Shown here in pieces: positions 10,306 through 20,820 of a stretch of 64,000 nt of DNA. The stretch covers positions 26,963,038-27,027,037 of the forward strand of contig NC_134516.1 in the NCBI RefSeq assembly GCF_027942865.1, in the 5' to 3' direction. A program made the position numbers and the translations under genes. This DNA is from Odontesthes bonariensis. Its lineage: Eukaryota; Chordata; Actinopteri; Atheriniformes; Atherinopsidae. How positions within the stretch are numbered: position 1 is the first letter of the stretch; each line of letters begins with the position of its first letter. Below the pieces are notes generated by a model. That model was not told the DNA's origin, did not search any database, and saw only the letters and a program-made list of their open reading frames with translations.

Positions 10306-10718
10306 TGTTAAAATTGGCTTTGTTCTTAGACATTATGAATGAAATAGGGCTCAGTACTTTTCCATATGACCTAAAGTGATCCAGGAGTAGAAAGACAAAA
10401 CAATTAGGAAAGCCTGGGAAAGCAAGGGCAGATTCACACACACACATTGTTTTGGGCTGATCCAGAGAATATGACGAAGCATGTTGAACCTACTCATGTC
10501 CAATCATACTCGGTCGAATGTGAGTCCAACCTATGACACTATAAATAAACATGATAACCGGAAATCATGGCCAGTCTGACAGACTTCCTGCGGGAGCTCT
10601 GTTCCACTGAGCCCAGCGCTGATATGCTTTGATGTGTGACTACAAATAAACACTTCATTTTCACTTGAATTACTTCGGTCCGTTCTTAAGCCTCCTACTA
10701 AAAGAACCGAATCTAACA
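10306..10718 (+). repeat. 5' LTR of the 10.3-16.6 kb element
   Basis: It begins TGTTAAAATTGG and ends AATCTAACA (TG...CA). A TATA-like TATAAATAAA lies near 10540, and an AATAAA lies near 10648, giving a U3-R-U5 layout. The 3' copy lacks the TATAAAT segment because the sequence there has diverged. Confidence 0.9.
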
Positions 10719-10721
10719 AAA

Positions 10722-10733
10722 TGGTGCCGTGAC
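10722..10733 (+). other. Primer binding site, tRNA-His type
   Basis: TGGTGCCGTGAC, three bases after the LTR end, is complementary to the 3' end of vertebrate tRNA-His including CCA. The match weakens after 12 bases. Confidence 0.75.
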
Positions 10734-13700
10734 ACGAGGTTTGAAGGCTAAAGGACCACCGTTCCGTGCGACCGACCCCCGTGCGAGGGAGGACGCCTCG
10801 AGGTGATAGGAGGGACAGCTTTTTTCAGACAATCAGGCGCCAGAAAAAAGGTGAGCAGAACACCAATTAATGTCTAAATGTAAAATTTCTGCATATTGAA
10901 GAACCTAAATGAAATTGTCTGAATTAAGTTGTCCTCTGGTCATGATAGTTCGAGTGTTAATGTACTGTCTGTCTATTTGCATTGAATGGTGACACGTTGA
11001 GTATAAAAACACATACACACAGGGAAAGTATAGAAGTGTCCTGTCAAGTCAATTCGGAAATTAAGACAAGTTAAATTCATTTTATAAATGAATATCCCAG
11101 TTGTGGAGCTTGTCTTCAAAAATTTTTTGTCCGTGCACTGTTTGTAAGTGATACGAAGTAGTTTATAAAAGCCCATCTTGAATGGGTCAACTAATTAGAA
11201 TTCCGAACGGGAAAGTCTCTCCTCTGACGAGAGTTAGAACGTGGGATTGAAAATTCCACGGGTCGAAGAAGTCTGTAAAACCGAAATATAGTCGGGTTGA
11301 CAAGAGTCAATTTATACTTGAAGGATACTAAGGGTCAGATTTTTTAATTTTCATGCAACTGTGGAGGGGGGTTCGCCGCTCGAAGATATTTGACTGCGCC
11401 AGCAGATGTCGAGTGGTTTCTGTTCAATATTGGGGTTTGGTATAGATAAAAAGTGGGGAGAACAAGTGGCTCCGCGTGCTATACGGGTCGCTTTGTTTGG
11501 GGAAATCAGTATTTTTATGGTGTGACCCAAAGTTTTGGAATAAACAAATGCTTTGATAAGTGGGGTAACCGAGAGGTGGAGCGCACAGAACACAGCGTTC
11601 TGCGTAGAAGTTTCTTCACTACTTTCAGCAATTGGGCAATTACGTCTTCCATATAGGCTACTTTGAATAACACGTGTATAACTTTTGAAAATATGTCACA
11701 AAAAATTGAATGGAAGAAAATGGTCCCGAGGAGAGAAGTAAAACGAGGGACAGATAAATTAGACTGGAGAAATGCAGAAAAAGAGTGTGCGAGTTTGCTC
11801 CACTGAGGCTGAGTGTGTGTGTTCAAAATGTTTTCAAAACAAACGAGAGAGTAAGAATCAAGCACATGCATAATACAGAAGGAAAAGTTGATATATGATA
11901 TATTTGATCCCAAGGTTTATTGACAAAAGTTAATTTTTTTTTTTCAGCATCAAAGTACTAATAAGAGACCTGTAAGAAAGAATTAACAGATTTGGAGGCT
12001 TGACCTGAGGCCTGAGGTTACTAATTAAAGATCAGCTGTGCAGCAGCATTACAGGAATAATGAATGATGAATAATGAATAATGAAAAGCCTCAAACGCTT
12101 TTTGAGCCATAATATTCCCAAGTTAATTTTATAGTTGTTCTCTTTATCATAAATGCGCACACCCTAAGATTGTCTTTTCTTTCTCTCATTCAGCCCTGAG
12201 AGTGAGAACAATCCAAACAGACTCTGGGTGATCATTGGACTGAGTTTATAATGATATACTGATTATAATAGGGGTTTAATTTTGTACTAGAGCAAATCGT
12301 ATTGATTGATCCACCTATTTTAAAATATATATAATTAGGAAAGACACCAAAGTATGTAGATAAACTGAAAACAGCTTTACAATGAAAAAATCACAGAGAT
12401 GAGATAAGAAACAATAAATCCAGGCTGAAAAAGGATTTAACAGCTCTCTTATAAAGTGAAAGTCATAAACACAAGCAGAGTGTTTAGGAGATTTGCTCCT
12501 TTAATTAAAATACAATCTGAAAAAATGTTCTCCACCTGAAACAGGACTGAGATCAGGCAGTCAGACCATGTGACACAGATTAAACAACCAGGATTTAGGA
12601 TTTAATATCACGGCCAGACAGTCAGATGTCAAACAATTTGATAACATATTAAAGTTATTGAGGCTTAGCCTTTATTCTTATTAGGAGATATTAACTTGAC
12701 TTTAAAATTTTAGCTGCTCGGAATTTCCTCTGCCTCAGGTCACCAATTCAATAGTTATCACCAATATTTAGATTCAAACTAAACCATTTGACTATTTAAC
12801 TAAATCATTTAACTAGCTAACTGCAGCAGATCTATGAAATAATTAATATGCTAACTTAACAAAAAAAGCAAATAGATTTAAATCCTTTGGAAGAATACAG
12901 AAAGGACAGCTGCAGCAAAGACTGAGCCATAACAAGACAAGTCAAGGTTTGTTTTTAAGGCACATTTAAAAACAGTGAGCAGAGTGCAGCTTGGTGAGCC
13001 AAAACAAAATCTATACAGACACAGACTTAACTTTGGATGAAGCTATCCCTATTATGCATTATATTATGCATTATTTAACCTACTATTTTATATGATATAT
13101 AATATATGAATGTTTTCAGGTTGTCCCATATGAGGCCTGGACGGGGAGAAAATACCCTGTCCATAGCTTCTTTGGGACACTAGGAGATATTGTGTGAATG
13201 TGGAAAATTTGGGTTGCCAAGCGACAGCCATGGTGAGTGGGGGCTGAGGAGATCCCAAAGGGGGAGTTCCCAAAGGGGGCACTAACGGCTTGGGGGACAA
13301 GGGCTACCTGAGGGGGGAGGAGAAGGACGCCAATAGGTGGCGTGATGGAAATTCAAACTGTGCTGAGTCAGTGCCTGTGGTTGAAAGAAAAAGGATATGA
13401 ATGGGATGAATGAAATGTTCTGTGATTAGGTGTTTTGGGTCATCGGAAGACGTTCCATTAGAGATGACCAGAAAGTTTTAATCTACTACACTAAATCGAT
13501 CAATCAGACATTATTTATATAGCAGTTTATGTAGCACTTCTCAACCCAAGAAAATATAGAACAAAGACCTTTCAGATCAAACAAAGCAGTGAAACCCAAG
13601 GCCACATACAGACACATGCACACTCACATATAAAGCCACGCACACACACACACCACACATACTGGAAACAGGGACCATGTGTGATCCTCAAAGAAAAATA

Positions 13701-14237
13701 AAGGATGAATTAGGATAAATAAAGAAATAAAATTAAACTAGGCTTTTAATATCTGTATGGAAACATGTTATGGTATCATGTTATGGTTAGGAATGGCTCT
13801 GATGTCACACCGTTGATACCACATGAGGTGTTTCTGATTCAATTAGAACCGGAAAAAAACTTAATGCTCATCCTGAACTGTCTGTGTACGGCTCAGCATC
13901 ACGAAACGGCCACAGGTAAAAATTAAACAACATTATTACTAACTAACAAGTAAGGAAAAAAGCAGATTATGCTGAAATTTTATTTTTAACGCTCTGACCT
14001 GAATTAAGAGAGGACAGACAATATTTATCCAAAACAACTTAATCAGTTAGGCATGGAAAAGAAATGTCTGCTTTCTTGATGCTGTGCTGATACCAAAGTG
14101 ACATCTAACCACAAACATTTCTGTCCTACAGCAAACAACAACACAGGAGGACAAACTGCAGTGGAGCAGTTCGGCAATTAATTAACAATTAATCATGGTT
14201 TACTAAAACTGCTCAAATTTTCCCAAAAATTCTGTGT

Positions 14238-14597
14238 GTGTTTATATCTTCTTTTGCATTAAGACTTCCCGGACCTGAAAGAGGAAGACATGGAATCAAA
14301 CTGAGAATAAGAAGACCACTTTTTGTATACTTAGACCGCAATGAAAACAGGAGGTTTGCCTCATCAAACCCAGAAATGCAATATATGTTCGTCATCTGTT
14401 GTCCTAACCTGTGTTGTCTGGTGTTGAGTGTTGTGATGTTGATCGTGATGATGTGTTCTCTAAATAATTTGAAGTTTTTTCACAGCAAAAGAAAGGACAT
14501 GGCACTGGATTTCTCATTAGGGCTGCACAGCAGTTTGATGACTATTCTAGTTTCTAAAAGCAAGGGTTATACCAACTGGCCAGTTGTTTTGTTTTGA
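14238..14597 (+). CDS. Small uncharacterised frame with one membrane segment
   Basis: A 119-residue frame inside the LTR element. Residues about 8-40 are Arg-rich (KLRIRRPLFVYLDRNENRR). Residues about 49-72 form a hydrophobic, Cys-containing segment (FVICCPNLCCLVLSVVMLIV) that could span a membrane, followed by a basic tail. I do not recognise it. It could be a leftover envelope tail or a chance frame; its location in the 3' part of the element is the only support for a viral origin. Confidence 0.3.
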   Translation: MFISSFALRLPGPERGRHGIKLRIRRPLFVYLDRNENRRFASSNPEMQYMFVICCPNLCCLVLSVVMLIVMMCSLNNLKFFHSKRKDMALDFSLGLHSSLMTILVSKSKGYTNWPVVLF

Positions 14598-14846
14598 GTT
14601 ATGTTTATTTTATGATTTTTTATTTGATTTTTATTTATTTTCTTTATTTTGGTTTTGTTTTGGTTTGGGGTCCATATGAAAAATAAATAAATAAAGAATT
14701 GGGCATTAAAATTGAACCTTTCAAAGAGACATGCCCTAAGTATAAAAATACAGTGCAAATGACATTTTGCACTACTGCGCTGTGAGATTTGCTAATATTA
14801 TTCCACAGATTCAGAACCACTACAGGACGTACGGCCGGAGGACTCA

Positions 14847-14931
14847 TAAGCTTGAGTTTTAGGAGGCTTTGCCCATCATGCCAAGATGATGGTGGAGAAC
14901 TACAAAACGAAATTGTCCCAAAAGAAAATTA
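14847..14931 (+). pseudogene. Possible envelope C-terminal remnant
   Basis: A short frame reads GGFAHHAKMMVENYKTKLSQ followed by a basic end and a stop. Its position upstream of the 3' LTR and its composition resemble a retroviral envelope cytoplasmic tail. No transmembrane region is joined to it. Confidence 0.25.
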
Positions 14932-15652
14932 GGTAGGGAGGGGATGCTGAATATCCCTCAAGGAAGCGATGTACTGGTGACCTCTCCTTCCCAGATTAGT
15001 TCCGGATCAGAATGCTGAACAGACGTTCAGCCGAGAGGAAAACCAAGCATCGACAGGATTGGACCACAAGAGACCACACGGCTCGTCACGTGGTCATCTA
15101 AGAAAGATATATAATCTAAAAGAAAAGTTAATCATAATTGTTCAAGAGGCTAATATACTCATATAGTCGAGCCTTGGTTAAAATTAAATGTGTTGTATTT
15201 CATTTGTAAAGTGTTTAGCTGATTCCTCTTAAAGGCTGATAATGAATCATTTTTAGAATGTCAATTGCCAGTGGGGTGACTCGGCTGTTTGGAGCGGGAC
15301 CTTAGACTTAGAACGGTAATAAGTTGGTCGGTCGCCAAGTGCAACTAGGGGCCATAGGTGAATTTTTCCCGGATACATCGGGTTTTCGCTCCTATTCGCT
15401 GCAAACGGTGGACGAAGCTGCTGGTGATGCTAATTGCCTTATGCAATGTTTGAGTGTCAGTAGTATAGAAATGATGTGAATTTTTTGGATTAATCAGTAT
15501 TGTGTTGTTATGGTACTTATGGGGAAGCAAGGCCTTGCTAACCACATAAGGTTTTAGGCCATTATGAACAAAGAGTCCACAGAGGATAGGTTCGGGGCCA
15601 CATACACACAATACATATAGCAAATTATTATTTACATATAATCTGTTAAGAA

Positions 15653-15925
15653 ATGTGCTCATTTGCGGAGTTATTATCAGTTGAGTAAGGAAGGTTTTAA
15701 ACTTACTAGAAAAGAGTCTCTATTTCTAGAATCTTGATTAATACTCCTGATATAGAAGGTTTTGCTAACGCATCAAAATTATTTTCTAAATGTGCTCATT
15801 TGCAGAGTTATAATCAGTGACTTATGAAGGTCTTAACCCTCTCGGAAAGAGTTTCTGTTCCGAGTAAAATGATGGAATAGTCCGGATTTGAAGGTGTAGC
15901 TTAAGCATTAGAATTATGTTTACTA
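15653..15925 (+). repeat. Two tandem ~137-bp copies
   Basis: AATGTGCTCATTTGCGGAGT starts a copy at about 15653, and AATGTGCTCATTTGCAGAGT starts the next at about 15790. Both continue with TTATAATCAGT-like, AAGGT-TTAA and AAGAGT-TCT blocks. This is a diverged direct duplication in the 3' part of the LTR element. Confidence 0.65.
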
Positions 15926-16205
15926 TTTCCACATGCCTGTGCAATGAAGATTTGCTTGCTGCTTTAATTGCAAAGAAGACCAACTTTCACATAAGCTTAC
16001 ATAATAACACATGAAGTCACATCAAAAGGGGGATGACAGATGTCTCCTAACTGGTTGTGCTACATCTCAAAAGGTAAGTGGCTCTTGCAGTTTGGGGGGT
16101 GGCTGCTAAAGTCTTGCTACTGCTAATACAGATGTGACACAATACAGAAAATGACAGTCCTACCTCAGTTATTTAACTGAATTAGTTGAAATGATAAAAT
16201 CACTT

Positions 16206-16217
16206 CAAAAGGGGGAT
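16206..16217 (+). other. Polypurine tract of the LTR element
   Basis: CAAAAGGGGGAT lies immediately before the TG of the 3' LTR and is the expected plus-strand primer. A similar AAAAGGGGGATGACA occurs upstream near 16025. Confidence 0.75.
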
Positions 16218-16630
16218 TGTTAAAATTGGCTTTGTTCTTAGACATTATGAATGAAATAGGGCTCAGTACTTTTCCATATGACCTAAAGTGATCCAGGAGT
16301 AGAAAGACAAAACAATTAGGAAAGCCTGGGAAAGCAAGGGCAGATTCACACACACACACATTGTTTTGGGCTGATCCAGAGAATATGACGAAGCATGTTG
16401 AACCTACTCATGTCCAATCATACTCGGTCGAATGTGAGTCCAACCTATGCAATAAGTACAGATGATAACCGGAAATCATGGCCAGTCTGACAGACTTCCT
16501 GCGGGAGCTCTGTTCCACTGAGCCCAGCGCTGATATGCTTTGATGTGTGAATACCAATAAACAACTTCATTTTCACTTGAATTACTTCTGTCCGTTCTTA
16601 AGCTTCCTACTAAAAGAACCGAATCTAACA
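16218..16630 (+). repeat. 3' LTR of the 10.3-16.6 kb element
   Basis: The copy has the same length and ends as the 10306 LTR (TGTTAAAATTGG to AATCTAACA) and is followed by the TAAC duplication. Differences cluster around the TATA/CAP region and in the CA microsatellite. Confidence 0.9.
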
Positions 16631-16720
16631 TAACCATTTTTTGATATTTTTGATATTTTGATATAAGATACAATAGTGGATTTAATTATAGTATTTTATT
16701 CAGATTATTAAGACAGCTAG

Positions 16721-17031
16721 TGTTGTGGAGAAAATAGGGCCGAGTACACCGTCGGTTAGCAGTCCATTGGGGAATTTATTGAACAAACCGTCACAGCAAA
16801 TGTGCATACAGAATGTACAAAATGTCCACCGTCTTCATACTGTGAACCAACTTTATACTGGTTTAATCATAACATGCATGCGTCATCCGGACTCAATCTC
16901 TTTCTGCGACGCCGAGCGTCTGCCCTAAATGTAAACAGCCCATACTACCTTTTACCCATATTCATATGAGCCGAGCACAAGATGTAACTAGGCCAGATGT
17001 CATGAGGATGTCATGACATCCTTCTCCCACA
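16721..17031 (-). repeat. 3' LTR of the endogenous retrovirus
   Basis: On the minus strand it runs TGTGGGAGAAGG to CTCCACAACA. It has a palindromic GATGTCATGACATC near its start, a TATAAAG box (about 16851-16857) and AATAAA (16775-16780). A G-rich tract lies directly upstream on the minus strand (AGGGGGGTCTA) as the likely polypurine tract. Confidence 0.92.
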
Positions 17032-17872
17032 TAGACCCCCCTGAAATCACTTATCAGTGATTTAATGAAGAAAAAATCTATAATAAAGAAAATCATCCCA
17101 CATAGTTAATTAAGAATTAATTAACATAATCAATACTAGATCATCATCCTAATAATTCTCATCCTAATAATTCTACAACATCAATCAACGGGACCAATTT
17201 GAAGAACTGAAAAGGAATATATATGTGTACTCGAATCACATGAAATGATTAAATTAAATCAAACGATATTGAATTCAATACCACTACAAATTTTACATTG
17301 CCATCACACTTGTCCACTGTTCGCAGTGCATAGGTGCGAAAAACCCACCGGCTGCTACTTTCGTAACTCATGTTCTTATCTTGGGAAAACTCACCTACGG
17401 CCCCACCCCACTTGGCGACCGACCACTTTACCAAGGTCGCATTCCGATCAGTTGACTGACACAATTGGCAATGGACATATCAGTGATCAGTTTTGATTGA
17501 TAATAAACATAGAATGAATACACGACCATCAAACCGATTAATCACAGTTTCGTCTCGAGTACAATACATAAAATTATGGATTATCACACAACAAAAGTAA
17601 TAAAAAGCAATGTAATGCAGCTCTTCCAGTCCCGTCCCATCTCCTTTACTCTGGTGTCGTCTGCTTCTGGCCGAACATCCGTCCGGCTGGGTCTGGAACT
17701 GCTAAGCTAACTCTGGGAGGAGAGGTCGCCAGTACATCACTCCCAATCAAAGAGATCTTCAGCATCTCTTCTCCCTATCATACTAACCGTGGTTCCACCC
17801 TCGAGGAAAGAATCATGTGAACCGTCCGTTGGTAACCTTCATTCGTTGGCCCGCTCTCCCATGCGTTGGTCC
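17032..17872 (-). other. Non-coding 3' region of the provirus
   Basis: Between the envelope stop and the 3' LTR there is about 840 bp without a supported frame, containing A/T-rich sequence and the polypurine tract next to the LTR. Confidence 0.6.
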
Positions 17873-18802
17873 TCAGACCTGGTCTCGCATGGTCATCTGC
17901 CTCCTGGTTTGTTCCATACTCCGTTTGAACATCACTTGTAGCAACCACCTTCTCAGAATGGGTATAATGCAACACACCAATAGGGCAACCATTATGAATA
18001 TTGACAATATAGCTAATCCCGCCTTCACTGCCATCGCTCCCCACTCTCCCAAAATCCCATCCAGACCAGTCCACCACCCGTCACTACCACCAGCATTACC
18101 CTTCAGCTCCTCTTTCAGCTCCCTGATCTTCTTCATGGCCGTTGTGAACGTACCATCAGCTGCAGTGTTCCCGGGTATAAATGTACAACATTTTTCCCCA
18201 ACCATCTGGCAAACACCACCTTTCAGTTCAGCCAACTGTGCCGAACATGGCTGTTCACACTTCTCAGCCTTCACCGTCACAAAGTCTCCGCCCTCCTGCT
18301 TCACAACTGCAAAACCTGCATGATTACCCAAATGATCTCTGAAACATGAACCATCCACAAAGTATGTGACATCAGCCCGCCCAAGCGGAGTTGCTTCTAA
18401 ATCAGGTCTCAATTTGGTATATCTCATAGTTTCTGCTACACACTCATGTGGTTCTCCTTCAAACTCGAGTGGAATGACATCCGCCGGATTCAATGTAGTA
18501 CACTTCTGTATTCTCACATCCGGATATGTCAACAGATGCATAAACTGCAAACACCTTGCCTGAGTCACAACATACTTTCCCTGATTTATTAGTTCTGAGA
18601 TGTTATGGTGTGTCATGATGTTGACTGGATACCCCATTGTTATTGTGGATGCTTTCTCATAAGCATACTGCACTGCGGCCAACCCTTGATAACACGGTGG
18701 CCAGCCTTGTACAACATTATCCAATTTTGTACTGTAATAAGCAATGGCTTGTTTTCTTCGACCACTACACGTTTCCTGCATCAGCACTGCAGAAGCGTAC
18801 AT
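17873..18802 (-). pseudogene. RNase H-envelope TM fusion frame of the provirus
   Basis: A 309-residue open frame. Residues 1-160 continue the RT connection region, including the block QAIAYYSTKLD. Residues about 145-190 contain the start of RNase H, with YFVDGS (first catalytic Asp) and AQLAEL (catalytic Glu). The frame then passes directly into an envelope TM: Cys-x6-Cys-Cys (CQMVGEKCC) at about residue 196, a coiled-coil-like KIRELKEELKG, a hydrophobic anchor (AGLAILSIFIMVALLVCCII) and a short basic tail. The rest of RNase H, all of integrase and all of SU are missing, so an internal deletion joined the two in frame. It lies in a different frame from the upstream RT, through an indel near 18885. 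Confidence 0.88.
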
Positions 18803-20775
18803 GTTGTGTCTGTTCGAGACATATAAGAAAAATGGCTTCTCATAGTCTGGTATTGCCAGTGTTGGTGCTTTTCCTGTTTCAAACTTTCGAAGGCTAACTT
18901 AGCCTCGCTGGTCCACTCCAGTGGTGCTTTCAACCTTTGGTCTTTGGATTGTTTCATGATCCCTCTCAAGGGAGCGCATTTAATTGCATAATCTTCTATC
19001 CAATCTGCACTGAAACCTGTCATCCCCAAAAAGATCATCATTTCCTCGATTGTTTTTGGACATGGTGCTTTACTTACTCCCTCCAAGTGTGTTGGGGAAA
19101 TAGCAATCGTTCCCTGCGAGATTACCCTCCCCAGATAATCTACTTTAGGTTGACAATACTGCAGTTTTGATTTAGAAACTTTGTACCCTCCCTCTGCCAG
19201 CCTCTCAAGGATCTTCATAGAGTCCTGATGACACGCCTCAAGTGTTGGTGAGCATAGCAAGAGATCATCGACATAGCGTAGTAGGGTACCGTTCAATGCG
19301 AGGCCCTCTAGGTCCTGTCCAAGGAGCTGGTTAAACACATGAGGGCTGTGTTTAAACCCTTGAGGAAGTCTGGTGTAAGTGTACTTCTTACCTCTGTATG
19401 TGAATGCGAACAAATACTGGGATTCCTCAGCTAGAGGAACGCTGAAAAATGCAGAACATAAATCGATTACTGTGAAAAATTTTGCATCAGGAGGCACGTT
19501 GGTGAGGAGTGTGTATGGATTTGGCACCTCTGCTGGCCAATCTTCCACAATCACGTTTATCATGCGCAAGTCATGTGCTAACCTGTATTTAGATTTGTCT
19601 GCCTTCAGTACTGGAAATATTGGAGTATTACACGCACTGACTGTCTCAACCAACACTCCTTTTCCTACAAAACCTTCTATTGTCCCACTTACCTCCTCCT
19701 CTGCTTCTGGCTTGAGTGGATACTGAGGACGATTAGGAAGTTTGACATTAGGTCTTAACTTTACTTTCACTGGGTTAGCCGATTTCACCAGACCAACATC
19801 GGCCTCATTCTTAGACCACACTTGGTTTGGGACATGAGCTATCATTTTTTCCAACAGATCACTCTCAACCCTTTCTGTCTCACTTTGCTTTGCTGTCTGG
19901 ACTGATTGGTTCGCCAATGCCATAAAAGCCTGCGGTTTCGCCAATGCTGATACGCTGCATAGGATTTTAATCATCGTGGCATCCTGTGATTGGAAAATTA
20001 ACGGATTCTCTGTCCGCTCCCACTTTACTCCTAACGCTGTTTTCATCATGGGCCCCACATCCTTTGCTTTGAAATTCTCATTCACCAACAAAGTAACATG
20101 TGGAGCAGATTCTGGCACATTGTACCATTTTGAAATGAATGCATTTGATTCCACATTCATGGCTGCCCCTTGTTTTCCAATGATAATGTATTGAGTTGTC
20201 AAATTTATCTCAGAGTGTTCCGTTTGTTTGTCCCATGGCTCATCGAACTCTCCACTTTTTGAAACATCATAATACATTGTACAATGATAATCGAGCGTGG
20301 GTTTCCTTGCTTTAGGGCACTGGACTTGAATGTATTTTTCCCATTTGTTCCAAGCCACTGTTACTGGCTCAGAAATGTCTCCCAACCAATAGATTCTTGC
20401 TGTGTCTGCCTGTGTCGACTCTGGAACCTCCAGACCTCTTTTATCCAAGATTATGCCTTGCGGTGAACACCAAATCTTAATTTTTAGTTTGCATAGGGCA
20501 TCCCTCCCCAACAAGTTAAGGGGAGTCTGATGAGATACCCCGATTGGCATCCTGATTTCATTTTCCCCTGTGGAGATACGCACGGGGGCGGTCATTTGTA
20601 CTAGCTGCTTAATTCCCGAGAATCCGATTGTCTCAATAAATTTATTTGACATGGGGAGGTGTGTGGCATAATGTTGACTTACACAAGTGTAGGTGGCTCC
20701 AGTGTCCACCAACATTGTAGTTGGCTCATCCTCGATTAGAACCTGCAGCATCGGTTCTTCATCAGCTCCCACCAT
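18781..20775 (-). CDS. pol: Protease-reverse transcriptase of the provirus (broken pol)
   Basis: A 664-residue frame. The aspartic protease occupies about residues 1-110, with the active site LVDTGATYTCV and the flap/closing motif NLLGRDAL. After a spacer, RT starts near residue 310, with LRPNVKLPNRPQYPL, then FTVIDLCSAFFSVPL (motif A), LPQGFKHSPHVFNQ (motif B), LRYVDDLLLC (catalytic YVDD) and VDYLGRVIS. This arrangement is typical of gamma- and epsilon-like retroviruses. Pol is in the same reading frame as gag, separated by one TAG stop at 20821-20823, the gammaretrovirus-style readthrough layout. The C-terminus is lost to a frameshift near 18885. The first Met (20775) is internal to the expected readthrough product and is probably not a true start. 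Confidence 0.9.
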   Translation of the reverse strand: MVGADEEPMLQVLIEDEPTTMLVDTGATYTCVSQHYATHLPMSNKFIETIGFSGIKQLVQMTAPVRISTGENEIRMPIGVSHQTPLNLLGRDALCKLKIKIWCSPQGIILDKRGLEVPESTQADTARIYWLGDISEPVTVAWNKWEKYIQVQCPKARKPTLDYHCTMYYDVSKSGEFDEPWDKQTEHSEINLTTQYIIIGKQGAAMNVESNAFISKWYNVPESAPHVTLLVNENFKAKDVGPMMKTALGVKWERTENPLIFQSQDATMIKILCSVSALAKPQAFMALANQSVQTAKQSETERVESDLLEKMIAHVPNQVWSKNEADVGLVKSANPVKVKLRPNVKLPNRPQYPLKPEAEEEVSGTIEGFVGKGVLVETVSACNTPIFPVLKADKSKYRLAHDLRMINVIVEDWPAEVPNPYTLLTNVPPDAKFFTVIDLCSAFFSVPLAEESQYLFAFTYRGKKYTYTRLPQGFKHSPHVFNQLLGQDLEGLALNGTLLRYVDDLLLCSPTLEACHQDSMKILERLAEGGYKVSKSKLQYCQPKVDYLGRVISQGTIAISPTHLEGVSKAPCPKTIEEMMIFLGMTGFSADWIEDYAIKCAPLRGIMKQSKDQRLKAPLEWTSEAKLAFESLKQEKHQHWQYQTMRSHFSYMSRTDTTCTLLQC

Positions 20776-20820
20776 TACGACTGGAAACTGACCCTCCCCT
20801 CTAGGACTCTGTGGGCACCC

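Larger units (their letters stand above)
10306..16630 (+). mobile_element. LTR retroelement without recognisable gag/pol
   Basis: Two 413-bp LTRs in direct orientation bound a 5.5-kb interior with a tRNA-His-type primer site, a polypurine tract and a 4-bp target duplication. The interior contains no reading frame with gag, protease, RT or integrase motifs on either strand. It therefore looks like a large non-autonomous derivative, or a retrovirus whose coding region was replaced. Small frames at 14238-14597 and 14847-14931 may be envelope remnants. The LTRs differ by several substitutions and indels, so insertion is not very recent. Confidence 0.85.
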
